The notes under the pieces: generated by a model
The model's input: only the letters and a program-made list of their open reading frames with translations
Told to the model about the DNA's origin: nothing
The model's database searches: none
Position numbers and translations under genes: made by a program
Assembly: GCA_031265845.1 (NCBI GenBank)
Contig: JAISCC010000061.1
Coordinates: 1-64,000 of the forward strand
Direction: 5' to 3'
DNA: 64,000 nucleotides
Origin: Treponema sp.
GTDB taxonomy: Bacteria; Spirochaetota; Spirochaetia; Treponematales; Breznakiellaceae
Shown here: positions 25,267 to 33,782 of the stretch, one piece after another
Numbering within the stretch: position 1 is the stretch's first letter
How the letters are laid out: the number at the start of each line of letters is the position of its first letter

Positions 25267-26913
25267 ATGAATACGATTAAAGAAGCCACATACATTGAAA
25301 TCCTTGACACAACTTTGCGGGACGGCGCGCAAGGCGAGGGCATCAGTTTTTCCGTACAGGATAAACTCGCCATAGCGCAGACTCTGGATGAACTTGGCGT
25401 ACGCTGGATCGAAGCCGGAAATCCGGGCAGCAACCCCAAGGATATGGAATTCTTCCGGCTCGCTTCAAGTCTCAAGCTCGAACATGCGGAACTCGCCGCG
25501 TTTGGCTCAACCCGCAAGAAGGGCGTGTCAGTCGCCGAAGACATGCAAGTGCAGAGCCTTCTTGCCGCAAAGACGGGCGCCGTGGTGGTTTTCGGCAAGA
25601 GTTGGGATGTCCATGTTACCGAAGTCTTGCGCGTTAGTCTTGATGAAAACCTCGCCATGATAGGCGAGACCATCGAATTTCTCAAAAAAAACAACCGTAC
25701 CGTCATCTTTGACGCAGAGCATTTTTTCGACGGCTACGCCGTAAATCCACATTACGCGCTTTCCACTCTCAAAATCGCGCTTGAGTCCGGCGTCGACCGG
25801 CTTGTATTATGCGACACCAATGGGGGGGGCTTCCCCGACAGCATAGCCCATGTTGTGAAAGAGACTTTGGCTGCGTTGGGAGGGGGAACGCGGGAACCGG
25901 AGAATGAACATCCGCTTTGCGCAAAGCTCGGCGTCCACCTCCACAACGATGGCGGCATGGCGACCGCATCCACCCTCATGGCAATAAAAGCCGGCTGTTC
26001 CCACATACAGGGAACGTTGCTTGGTTTCGGCGAGCGGTGCGGCAACGCGGCTCTTGCGGAAATCATTCCCGGCATAGAACTGAAACTCAAGCGTTGTTGC
26101 ATTGCGGAAGGCTCTTTGGAGCGGCTTTTCTCCACAGTGCGCAAAGTGGCGGAAATTTCCAATGTCGCGGTTCCGGATTCCATGCCATACATAGGCGCAT
26201 CCGCTTTTTCGCATAAGGCGGGCATGCACGCGGACGGCATTCTCAAAGTCAGCCGCTCTTTTGAACATATTGAACCGCACACGGTTGGAAACAGCCGCCG
26301 TTTCCTTATAAGCGAAATCGGCGGACGCTCCGCCATAGCTGAGCGGGTCAAGAAAATCGACCCAAGCGTCACCAAGGATCATCCGGCAATCGCCGCGCTT
26401 GCCGCAAAACTCAAGGCGTTGGAGGCGGAAGGCTGGCAGTTTGAAGGCGCGGACGGCAGTTTTGAGATTATGGCGCGTCAGGAACTCGGCAAATACCAGC
26501 CTCTGTTCACCATTGCGGACTACCGTGTGGTGAGCGAACACTCCGCCTGTGGCGTCGCGGCGTACTGCCACGCATGGGTGAAGGCGCTAGTCGACGGGCA
26601 ACAGGAAATAGCGGCCGCTGAAGGCGACGGACCCGTCAACGCTCTTGACGAGGCGTTGCGGGGCGCGTTGAAACGATTTTACCCACAGCTCTCTCAGGCG
26701 CGCCTCACGGACTATAAAGTCCGTGTCATTGACGGAAAAGACGCGACCGCCGCAAAAGTCCGCGTGCTTATCGAATCTACGGACGGCATGCACACATGGA
26801 CAACTGTGGGCGTCTCAACGGACATCATTGACGCGAGCCATATAGCGTTGGTTGACGCCATTGAATACAAAATCATTTCCGACATTGAGCGGCGGTTCAA
26901 GGCGTATTTGTAA
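25267..26913 (+). CDS. cimA: (R)-citramalate synthase
   Basis: 548 aa. Condenses pyruvate with acetyl-CoA to citramalate, giving the threonine-independent route to 2-oxobutyrate and isoleucine. DTTLRDGAQGEGISFS at the N-terminus and GVHLHNDGGMATASTL are the catalytic HMG-like (DRE-TIM) motifs; the GEGIS reading and a long C-terminal LeuA-type regulatory domain (about 400-545, SDGMHTWTTVGVS-like end) separate CimA from 2-isopropylmalate synthase. ATG 25267 is preferred; the frame upstream to 25234 lacks a plausible start. It follows tRNA-Leu by 77 nt and may be partly read from that promoter. Confidence 0.9.
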   Translation: MNTIKEATYIEILDTTLRDGAQGEGISFSVQDKLAIAQTLDELGVRWIEAGNPGSNPKDMEFFRLASSLKLEHAELAAFGSTRKKGVSVAEDMQVQSLLAAKTGAVVVFGKSWDVHVTEVLRVSLDENLAMIGETIEFLKKNNRTVIFDAEHFFDGYAVNPHYALSTLKIALESGVDRLVLCDTNGGGFPDSIAHVVKETLAALGGGTREPENEHPLCAKLGVHLHNDGGMATASTLMAIKAGCSHIQGTLLGFGERCGNAALAEIIPGIELKLKRCCIAEGSLERLFSTVRKVAEISNVAVPDSMPYIGASAFSHKAGMHADGILKVSRSFEHIEPHTVGNSRRFLISEIGGRSAIAERVKKIDPSVTKDHPAIAALAAKLKALEAEGWQFEGADGSFEIMARQELGKYQPLFTIADYRVVSEHSACGVAAYCHAWVKALVDGQQEIAAAEGDGPVNALDEALRGALKRFYPQLSQARLTDYKVRVIDGKDATAAKVRVLIESTDGMHTWTTVGVSTDIIDASHIALVDAIEYKIISDIERRFKAYL

Positions 26914-27081
26914 CCATATACGACGCTTGCGGACGCTTGCGGAATGCGCCGCATCCCCCCTCATTTTTCACCCTTGCGCCGTCTGCCGTTCCGGCTGTAG
27001 CGAGCCTGCGGTCTGCGAATTGCGAGTTTGCGAACCAAAGGTTGCGAGTCGTAAATTCGACGATGTTTGGGCGGCGGCGCG

Positions 27082-27978
27082 TCAGGCTTTTCGCTCTTCC
27101 AAAAACGCCATGAGCGGCTCCGTCCAATCCGCAGACAGCGCCCCTTGGGCGAGGAAGCGCTGGTACAGCGAAAGAATATGCTCCCTGACGCAGGCCGCCG
27201 CGGCAGGCGGCAGGGTGTTGTCCGTGAAGAGGTCTGCGACAAAAGCTTCCGCATCCTTCCCGGTGAACAGCGGCGGATCAAAGCGGGTCATGGCGTACAT
27301 CGCGGCGGCGACGCAGTTGACGCTGTGTTGCTTTACGTACAGCACGGATTCCGTAATGGCGAGCGCGCGCCGCCTGAGTTCCGCAGCTTGTCGCGCGAAA
27401 GTCTCGCTATCGCCCAACGACCGTATAATGCCGGCGAATGCGGTATAGACATGTATCACCACCATGACGTGCAGGCTTGGTATGCACATGAGATGCGGAT
27501 CAAAGGCGTGGATCAGCGCGAAGCGGAATGTACCGAAGTACCGGGGACGTTTGGTCGTGGAAAAACACGCGGCGTACACTTCGGCGGCGGTCTTGTAGAG
27601 CCTTCCTATAGAGACGATAAAACCGGCGGCGACCCCTTTCCGATCCGGATAGACGCAATTGAGAAAACTGGCGGTACAAATCCAGAAAGCGAAAAAATCA
27701 AGATAGACGTTCACCTTCCGGGGCAGGAACGGAATTTCTTTGTCCAGCGGGTGTTCGACATTGACAACGGGAATGTTCCGCAACAACGCGCCTTTGTACT
27801 GGATAAAGAAAAAATTATAGAACACCATGCCGATGCAGGCGCAACCGGCTCTTCTGAGCGCACGGTTCAGCAAGCAGGTAAAAAAAAATTTCATCGCGGA
27901 TTGTTGCGACGGCATGGATCGCCGCCGACATGAATGCCGCGACATACGTTCATCAATGATACGTGCAGATGACGCCAT
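27082..27978 (-). CDS. PAP2/IPC-synthase-like membrane protein
   Basis: 298 aa, with hydrophobic segments near 50-70, 90-115 and 150-180. HLMCIPSLHVMVVIHVY resembles the PSxH motif of the PAP2 phosphatase/phosphotransferase superfamily, and VLYVKQHSVNCVAA resembles the third motif, although the usual Asp four residues after the His is replaced by Cys. The first motif is not clear. It could be a phosphatidyl-group transferase or a degenerate relative. ATG 27978 has AAGGAG 8-9 nt upstream, which fixes the start. Confidence 0.5.
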   Translation of the reverse strand: MASSARIIDERMSRHSCRRRSMPSQQSAMKFFFTCLLNRALRRAGCACIGMVFYNFFFIQYKGALLRNIPVVNVEHPLDKEIPFLPRKVNVYLDFFAFWICTASFLNCVYPDRKGVAAGFIVSIGRLYKTAAEVYAACFSTTKRPRYFGTFRFALIHAFDPHLMCIPSLHVMVVIHVYTAFAGIIRSLGDSETFARQAAELRRRALAITESVLYVKQHSVNCVAAAMYAMTRFDPPLFTGKDAEAFVADLFTDNTLPPAAAACVREHILSLYQRFLAQGALSADWTEPLMAFLEERKA

Positions 27979-28049
27979 AGAGCGCTCCTTATATTTGGAG
28001 TCGTATCACACCCAGCGATACGCTCGAATCACACCTTCTGATAAAGGGG

Positions 28050-28108
28050 AACCTCTGAAAACGCGAACCTGCGGTTGCGAACCTGCGGTTCGACAGTTTT
28101 CAGAGGTT
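28050..28108. repeat. Long hairpin with tandem AACCTGCGGTT core
   Basis: Perfect 13-bp arms AACCTCTGAAAAC (28050-28062) and GTTTTCAGAGGTT (28096-28108) enclose two GCGAACCTGCGGTT-type units. T-rich sequence follows on the plus side. It sits in a 630-nt intergenic stretch (27979-28610) with no gene. Confidence 0.7.
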
Positions 28109-28428
28109 TTCTTACCCTGACGCATCAAGGGAATCCAACAAGGTTTCCAGAAGCGCCCAAAAATGTTTTTGACTTTTCAGATGCCTTTAAAACGCAACAT
28201 CGCCGCGATCCTTCCCGGCTGCGCCCAATTTATGGTTCCTCCCATCCTTGACAAGAGCGAATAGCGCTCAATGGCGGGATGGGACAGGTATCAGCAGGCG
28301 CTCGGCGGCGGCTTTGTCCGCGCATGGAATAAATGCATGCAACGCCTGATTCGCCAGCCAGTTTCCGCAGAATAATTGAGGCTTAAAAGACGCTTTTCCA
28401 TACGCTTCCCATACAATTTTGTATGTTG

Positions 28429-28477
28429 AGCCTGTTCCAAAACGCGAACTACGTTCGGGTTAATTTTGGAACAGGCT
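28429..28477. repeat. Long hairpin, related to the one at 28050
   Basis: Perfect 14-bp arms AGCCTGTTCCAAAA (28429-28442) and TTTTGGAACAGGCT (28464-28477); the loop holds CGCGAACTACGTTCGGGTT. Same architecture (AAAAC-GCGAAC core) as 28050-28108. A decayed relative is at 29241-29288. The short palindrome ATACAATTTTGTAT lies just before it at 28411-28424. Confidence 0.7.
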
Positions 28478-28610
28478 TGAGGAAAAGCGGTCAAAAGCCC
28501 GCCGCAGCGAATTCCGCCCATCTCGCGGGCGTAAAAACGGCGCCTGTGATCAAACCGCCGGATGCGCCGGTTTTATGGCTGTCTTCGCCGCCATGCGCAA
28601 CGCAACCCTT

Positions 28611-29093
28611 TCATAACATTAATTCCCAATACCCCACATCAAGCCACCGGTTGAATTTAAAGCCGATTTCACGGAAGTGAGCTATCTTGGCAAAACCAAA
28701 TTTTTCGTGCAAGCCGACGCTTCGCTCATTGGGTATGGTGATGCAGGAAACGACGGCGTGGATGTCCATCTTTTTCACCTCGTCAAGAAGAGCGGCGAGC
28801 AGTTTTTTTCCGGCGCCGCGCCCTTCGCAACCACACTTCAGGTAAATCGTGTCTTCCACAGAAAAACGGTAGGCGAAACGTTCCTTGAACGTGTTGACAT
28901 AGGCGTAACCCAACACTTCGCCGTCTTCCTCCCACACCAGCCACGGATATGCGGCGGAAATCGCCTGAATCCGCTCTTCCATATCCCGCGTCTCAAGCGC
29001 GCACTCCTCAAATGAGGCAACCGTCCGCGTGATATAGTAATTGTAAATTTCGCCAAGCGTACGGGCGTCTTTGCGCTGAACAGGGCGTATCAT
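28611..29093 (-). CDS. GNAT-family N-acetyltransferase
   Basis: 160 aa. IRPVQRKDARTLGEIYNYY is the N-terminal strand-helix of the phosphinothricin/amino-acid N-acetyltransferase subgroup; the acetyl-CoA site is the RGAGKKLLAALLDEV loop with its GRGAGK pyrophosphate contact; NERSVGLHEKFGF is the conserved final motif. It would acetylate a small amine, perhaps an amino-acid analogue. ATG 29093 has GAGG about 9 nt upstream and matches the family start better than the open frame to 29162. Confidence 0.85.
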   Translation of the reverse strand: MIRPVQRKDARTLGEIYNYYITRTVASFEECALETRDMEERIQAISAAYPWLVWEEDGEVLGYAYVNTFKERFAYRFSVEDTIYLKCGCEGRGAGKKLLAALLDEVKKMDIHAVVSCITIPNERSVGLHEKFGFAKIAHFREIGFKFNRWLDVGYWELML

Positions 29094-29441
29094 ACGGCAG
29101 CCTCGCCTGTCAAGCCGCTTTTGGTTCCGTCTGTTGCCGTAGACGCGCATTCCACCAGGCATTCTGCCAAGCGTTCCGCTAGATAGTCGCCCGCCTGTTT
29201 TATAATGTCCACCTCTATGCTTCCATTAAAGATAGTGTTTGAGCTTGTTTCAAAACTCGCAAAACTCTGTTTGTTTTGAAAAAGGCTTAAGGGAAACGGG
29301 CTAAAACCCGCTTTTCCCCATGAAAAACTTGTTTTTTACACTATAGCATGATATAATTTTGAATGTCTAGAGTCCGTTTCAAAGATCGCGCAAAGCGGCG
29401 CGAAACGTTTGCGCTGGCAAGGATAGATTCATAATGAACTT

Positions 29442-29642
29442 CCCCGCCTTTCAGGGCGGGGCGTCTTGCAAGCTTCGCATTATTTACGAGGTTCGGCGAA
29501 CCTTCGGTTTGCGATCCTTTGGGTCGACTGTAAGGAAATTATGTAACTGTCCTGCCGCCATTTTTTGTTGGCGTCGCCAACTCTAACCGCCCTAAATGTC
29601 CGCTCTTTTGGGCGCGGTATGAGACCCCGCTGTGAATAACAG
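29442..29642 (+). repeat. Dispersed repeat, copy B, with IS605-like end hairpin
   Basis: Opens with CCCCGCC-TTTCAG-GGCGGGG (29442-29461), a hairpin of the kind seen at right ends of IS200/IS605 elements, then GCGTCTTGCAAGC, the AACCTTCGGTT unit, GTCGACTGTAAGGAAAT, GCCGCCATTTTTTGTTGGCG, CAACTCTAACCGC and GGGCGCGGTATGAGAC. Copy C (46247-46460) matches it closely. It ends a few bases before the ribosome site of the beta-barrel gene at 29657. The preceding 29163-29441 holds no gene. Confidence 0.75.
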
Positions 29643-29656
29643 AGAAAGGAGAGTTT

Positions 29657-30655
29657 GTGAGAAAAAACTCATCTGTTTTGATAGTAGCCGTGTTTTTGTT
29701 TTGCGGCTCATTTGGATTTGCGCAATCAATTTCGTTGAATGATTTACAAAATAGATTTGATGGATTTTCAGAGGCGCTTGCCAAGTCGTTGCCGTTCAAC
29801 GCAAGTGTAGGACTCAACTGGTCGGATGCGTATATAGGGCAGTTTTTTGACGTACCGCCTCATTTTGGCGCCGGCGTTTCAACCGGCGCCACCACTATAG
29901 ATGTTGGCGTTGCGGCGGATCTGCTGAAATCGTTTGACATTCCGTATTCGCTCGCTTTTTTTCCGCTTCCCGTCTATGTTGTGGAAGGGCGTCTTGGAGG
30001 TTTTGGCATTCCCTTTGACATCGGCGTGAAATTCGGAGCGTTGCCGGATGCGCCCCTTTTGACGGATGCCCGCGTCGATGTAAACTTCCTGCTTGCGGGC
30101 GCCGATTTCCGTTATGGACTCATAAAACAGGGAGTCGTACTTCCAAATGTTTCCATTGGATTCGGCGTAAATTATCTGAAAGGCGGAATTTCCGCCTCGA
30201 CTGGCGATGGCGCGTCTTTTAGTTTTAACGATGGTTCTGGGAACCATACGCTTGCGCTGGCTAAACCCACAGTGAGGCTTTCATGGGAAACGCTGACTCT
30301 GGAATTGAAGGCGCAGGTTTCAAAGACATTGCTGATCGTCACCCCCTATGGTGGAGCGGGCGTAAGCTACGCCGCTGTGTCAAAAGCCAGCTATGGCGTA
30401 GAAACGCGCGTAACCTACGATGGCGGCGCCATTGATGACGCAGGCATTGACAAAATAAAAGAAAAAGTTCCCGGTCTCAACAACATCAACGCCAATGGGT
30501 TTTCTTCATCTTATAACCGGCGCGACAGTTGGGGAATCAGGCTGTTTGGCGGACTGTCTTTCAACCTTGCCATTATCAAAATCGATCTTACCGGAATGTT
30601 CAACCTTATCGATCAAAATTACGGCGTAACTCTTGGCGTTAGGGCGCAGTTGTAG
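29657..30655 (+). CDS. Outer-membrane beta-barrel protein, treponemal type
   Basis: 332 aa. Signal peptide SSVLIVAVFLFCGSFGF with cleavage after FAQ; the mature part is Gly/aromatic-rich alternating strands throughout (GVGVNYLKGG-like hairpins; SFNLAIIKIDLTGMFNL near the end), finishing VTLGVRAQL. No named family recognised. Begins with GTG 29657, 7 nt after AAAGGAGA. Repeat copy B forms its upstream region, so its promoter is either inside that repeat or just before it. Confidence 0.8.
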   Translation: MRKNSSVLIVAVFLFCGSFGFAQSISLNDLQNRFDGFSEALAKSLPFNASVGLNWSDAYIGQFFDVPPHFGAGVSTGATTIDVGVAADLLKSFDIPYSLAFFPLPVYVVEGRLGGFGIPFDIGVKFGALPDAPLLTDARVDVNFLLAGADFRYGLIKQGVVLPNVSIGFGVNYLKGGISASTGDGASFSFNDGSGNHTLALAKPTVRLSWETLTLELKAQVSKTLLIVTPYGGAGVSYAAVSKASYGVETRVTYDGGAIDDAGIDKIKEKVPGLNNINANGFSSSYNRRDSWGIRLFGGLSFNLAIIKIDLTGMFNLIDQNYGVTLGVRAQL

Positions 30656-30691
30656 CGAAACCGCGCGCGTCATAAATTCTGAATTCCCCTC

Positions 30692-30720
30692 TTGACAACC
30701 GGTTTATGGAATTGTATGAT
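30692..30720 (+). promoter_or_regulatory. Sigma70 promoter of the M23 peptidase operon
   Basis: TTGACA (30692-30697), 17-nt spacer, TATGAT (30715-30720). An ATG at 30706 in the same frame as the gene lies inside this promoter and cannot be the start. Likely drives the peptidase, bactofilin, yaaR and ricT together. Confidence 0.8.
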
Positions 30721-30753
30721 AAATACGGTGACATTTGTAAAAAGAGGTGTAGT

Positions 30754-31800
30754 GTGTCGACTATATTAACCTATAAACGTTTGGAAAATAACGCTGTCCA
30801 AAAGGCAAGACGTGTCTTTATATTGATTGGGAGAGGTTTAGGCGCCTTTTTTAAGGCTGTATTCACAGGCTTGCGCAAACAATATACGATAGTACTGGTT
30901 CCTCATTCTGAGAAGAAAGTCTATAATTTTCATATTTCGATTTTTGCGGCGATCTGCCTCGCGCTGTTGTTTGCGGGCGGAGCCGCCGCGCTGTTCCGGT
31001 ACGGAGCGTCGTCGAATGCGGGGAGCATGGTTGCGGTTACAGACAAGGACGGCAGGCTCAAGGAGACGCAGGCGAGCCTCGATCAGCTTCGTGAGGAAAC
31101 CGCTCTGCTCATACGGGAAGCGCGTGGATTTGAAGCCGCGCTCTCCGGCACACTTTCCGCGCTTGGGGCGGATATGCCCGCCTTTAAGGAAGACAATTCA
31201 GGCGCAGGCGGGGATCTGTCGTCATTTTTCGATATACAGGAAACGCCCGAAGGCGTCCTTCAGGAAGTGAACGACATGCGCGGGCTGAGAGGTTATATTG
31301 CTTCCACCATTGAACCGATTAAGGAAATCGGCGCGCTTCTCAACTCGCACAACGCCTTGTTTACAGAAATCCCCAGCATTTGGCCCATAAAAGGCGGCAT
31401 CGGGCATATTTCCATGAGCTTTGGTCAGAACGAAAACCCCTTCACCGGGCAATTCTACATCCATAAAGGCATTGATCTTTCCACGTACCGGCAGGGCGAT
31501 CCGATTGTTACGACTGCCGATGGGCAGGTCGTTACGGTGGATTTTGATCCGGGCGGATTTGGAAACTACGTCATCATCAAGCACAAGCACGGGTTTTACA
31601 CCCGTTACGCGCACATGCTCAGTGTGCGTGTGAAGACGGGGCAACGCGTTCAGCAGGGCGATGTTATAGGTTACATAGGAAATACTGGTCTTTCAACGGG
31701 TCCTCATGTTCATTACGAGGTGCATATAGGCTCCGATGTAGTCGATCCCTATAAATACCTTAACATACGCGACACCCTCATCAAACCGGTTGAGAAGTAG
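30754..31800 (+). CDS. M23-family (LytM) murein endopeptidase, membrane-anchored
   Basis: 348 aa from GTG 30754 (AAGAGG about 8 nt upstream). Cytoplasmic tail, one membrane helix (IFAAICLALLFAGGAAALF), a coiled-coil region with KETQASLDQLREETALLIRE, then the LytM domain with zinc motif HKGIDLSTY and catalytic HVHYEVH near the C-terminus. It would cut peptidoglycan cross-bridges in the periplasm. In other bacteria bactofilins recruit such M23 enzymes, and a bactofilin gene follows 6 nt downstream, so the pair probably controls cell shape. Confidence 0.93.
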   Translation: MSTILTYKRLENNAVQKARRVFILIGRGLGAFFKAVFTGLRKQYTIVLVPHSEKKVYNFHISIFAAICLALLFAGGAAALFRYGASSNAGSMVAVTDKDGRLKETQASLDQLREETALLIREARGFEAALSGTLSALGADMPAFKEDNSGAGGDLSSFFDIQETPEGVLQEVNDMRGLRGYIASTIEPIKEIGALLNSHNALFTEIPSIWPIKGGIGHISMSFGQNENPFTGQFYIHKGIDLSTYRQGDPIVTTADGQVVTVDFDPGGFGNYVIIKHKHGFYTRYAHMLSVRVKTGQRVQQGDVIGYIGNTGLSTGPHVHYEVHIGSDVVDPYKYLNIRDTLIKPVEK

Positions 31801-31806
31801 GCGTCC

Positions 31807-32235
31807 ATGGCAAATGAATTTTCAGTGAACACTATTATAGGCCCAAATTCCATCGTCGTAGGCGATGTTGATTCTGCGGGTTTCACCCGTGTGGACGGCA
31901 GTTTGCGTGGCAATCTGAGAGCGAAGGGCAAGGTGATTATCGGTGAGAAAGCTCGCATGAAGAGCGATGTGGCGGGAACCTCCATTACTATAGGCGGCGT
32001 GGTGTACGGCAACGTCATTGCCAGCGAGCGGCTTATTATCCTTTCAAGCGCCCTTGTGTTGGGCGACATCATTACGCGGCGTATTCAAGCTGATGAAGGC
32101 TGTCTGATTCATGGCAAGGTTTCGGTTTGCACGAGCGACGAGCAATGGGAAAAAACCCTCGCCGAGTACCGCGACATGCGGGGCATGCTTTCCGCGCTTT
32201 CAGCGGCGTCAAAAACAGCAAGAATACGGCGTTGA
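31807..32235 (+). CDS. Bactofilin
   Basis: 142 aa. Central beta-helix domain with repeating G-hydrophobic rungs (TIIGPNSIVVGDVDSAGFTR, GKVIIGEKARMKSDVAG, GVVYGNVIASERLIIL) and a charged, disordered C-terminal tail ending in KTARIRR. Bactofilins polymerise into membrane-associated filaments without nucleotide. Its gene is 6 nt after the LytM peptidase gene; that pairing is common for cell-curvature systems. Confidence 0.93.
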   Translation: MANEFSVNTIIGPNSIVVGDVDSAGFTRVDGSLRGNLRAKGKVIIGEKARMKSDVAGTSITIGGVVYGNVIASERLIILSSALVLGDIITRRIQADEGCLIHGKVSVCTSDEQWEKTLAEYRDMRGMLSALSAASKTARIRR

Positions 32236-32256
32236 AGAGCGAAGCGGGACGCGCTT

Positions 32257-32757
32257 GTGGACAAGATAGAAAGTGCCGCTCCATTTTTTAACCCTGTTTC
32301 ATATACGGGGCTTAAAAATGAAATGAGAAAGACCCAAAAAAAGTCTGAAGTCAAGTCGAAATCTGTATTCCGTACCCTTTTGGAACGGGCGAATGAGGAA
32401 ACTGAAATATCGGATGTGGGGCGACTGCCGGTTACTGAAGAGACCGTCAACCAACTGCTTGAAGATGTCCACAGCGCGGGCGATGCTCTGAGAAAACGTC
32501 CTTTGCCCGCAGAAATCCTGAAGTATAAACAGGTGGTGCGGAATTTTCTTGCTTTTATTGTACAAAACACCTATGATATTGAAAAACAATATACGGGCGT
32601 AAGCCTTCGCAAGCGCAAGGAAAAGACGCTTGTTCAGATTGTAGACAAGAAGCTTGATCAGTTGGCGACGGATATTCTTGCGGGTCAGCGCGATCAGCTT
32701 GCAATTCTAGAGCGTCTTGAAGAAATCACCGGTATTCTGGTAGACTTGCTTCAATGA
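32257..32757 (+). CDS. YaaR-family protein (DUF327)
   Basis: 166 aa, helical and cytoplasmic. EETVNQLLEDVHSAGDALRK, LPAEILKYKQVVRNFLAFIV and RKEKTLVQIVDKKLDQLATDIL match the YaaR family, whose gene lies near the RicT (yaaT) gene in Firmicutes as it does here. Function is not well defined. Start is probably GTG 32257; only a weak upstream purine stretch is seen. Confidence 0.85.
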   Translation: MDKIESAAPFFNPVSYTGLKNEMRKTQKKSEVKSKSVFRTLLERANEETEISDVGRLPVTEETVNQLLEDVHSAGDALRKRPLPAEILKYKQVVRNFLAFIVQNTYDIEKQYTGVSLRKRKEKTLVQIVDKKLDQLATDILAGQRDQLAILERLEEITGILVDLLQ

Positions 32758-32772
32758 AGGCGAGGTGACATC

Positions 32773-33690
32773 ATGAGCGATTATTTAGATGAAGATATTA
32801 TTGATTTTGATGATTCCGAAGAATTAGTAGAGCAGATCGCCACCGTTATTGTTGAGAGCCGCGAGATTATGCCCGATACGCCCGTGTACCGGTTGCGTCT
32901 TTTCTACTCCAACGAGACGTTTCTTGCGGCGTATAGCGGGGAAGTCCTTGAAAATGGACGCATGGTGATCGTGCCGACCCGCTATGGCAGGGACTTGGCC
33001 AAGGTTATGGGGCAGATAAGGAAAAGCTCTTACTTTTCGGAAATGGCCGTCATAGAACGGCTTGCGACAGAAGAAGACTTGAACAAAGCCGCCAACAATA
33101 AAGCTCTGGAATGTGAAGCTTTTGCTATATGCAAAGAAAAGATAGCGGCGCATCGCCTTGATATGAAGCTGGTGTCTGTACATTACCTTTTGGAAGACTC
33201 CAAGATACTGTTTTTCTTTACCGCTGACAACCGCGTTGATTTTCGGGATCTGGTCAAGGATATGGTGAGCGTGTTCAGGGCGCGCATTGAATTGCGTCAA
33301 ATCGGCATACGTGATGAGGCGCGGGTTCTGGGCGGGCTTGGCATCTGCGGCAGGGACTATTGTTGCCACGCCGTCTCCGATAAATTGAAACCCGTGTCGA
33401 TCAAGATGGCGAAAGATCAGAACCTGTCTCTCAATTCCATGAAGATATCGGGTCCCTGCGGACGCCTTTTGTGTTGCCTCTCTTATGAACACGCCTTCTA
33501 CTGCGAACAGCGCCGTTCATGCCCCCAAGAAGGAGTGAGGGTGTCTTATAATGGCACACTATGGCGGATACTGGAAGTGAATGTGATCTTGGGGAAGATA
33601 AAGCTCGTTGCGGAAGATGGCAGCCAACTGGATGCGCCTATCGCATCATGTGAAAAAATAGATGGGCACTGGCGAATACGTCCGGAATGA
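32773..33690 (+). CDS. ricT: RicT/YaaT-like PSP1-domain protein
   Basis: 305 aa. PSP1 core: MVIVPTRYGRDLAKVMGQI, FFFTADNRVDFRDLVKDMV, RIELRQIGIRDEARVLGG, then the Cys-rich segments GICGRDYCCHA and GPCGRLLCCLSYE, which in RicT ligate an iron-sulfur cluster in the RicAFT complex. In B. subtilis that complex stimulates RNase Y mRNA maturation. RicA and RicF partners are not in the window. ATG 32773 follows a GGCGAGGTGA site. Confidence 0.88.
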   Translation: MSDYLDEDIIDFDDSEELVEQIATVIVESREIMPDTPVYRLRLFYSNETFLAAYSGEVLENGRMVIVPTRYGRDLAKVMGQIRKSSYFSEMAVIERLATEEDLNKAANNKALECEAFAICKEKIAAHRLDMKLVSVHYLLEDSKILFFFTADNRVDFRDLVKDMVSVFRARIELRQIGIRDEARVLGGLGICGRDYCCHAVSDKLKPVSIKMAKDQNLSLNSMKISGPCGRLLCCLSYEHAFYCEQRRSCPQEGVRVSYNGTLWRILEVNVILGKIKLVAEDGSQLDAPIASCEKIDGHWRIRPE

Positions 33691-33764
33691 GAGGACCCGC
33701 CTCCAGAATGGGGGCGCCCGCGCATTCCAATACATCCTCGGCGAGGACGAAGGATGTCCGTCAA

Positions 33765-33782
33765 CCGTCGAGACGGCTTTTT
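33765..33782 (+). terminator. Terminator between ricT and cheB (convergent)
   Basis: CCGT-CGAG-ACGG stem-loop followed by CTTTTT, 75 nt past ricT. The T-run overlaps the cheB stop codon. The stem is short, so it may be weak. Confidence 0.5.

Noticed and set aside
25807-26571. Minus-strand open frame of 254 codons
   Set aside because: Antisense to cimA, with no ribosome site or motif.
27067-27933. Plus-strand open frame of 288 codons opposite the PAP2-like gene
   Set aside because: The minus frame has a well-spaced AAGGAG start and membrane segments; the plus frame is rich in Arg/Gly without motifs.
29539-29817. Minus-strand open frame of 92 codons over repeat copy B
   Set aside because: Reads through the repeat and the antisense of the beta-barrel signal peptide; no independent support.
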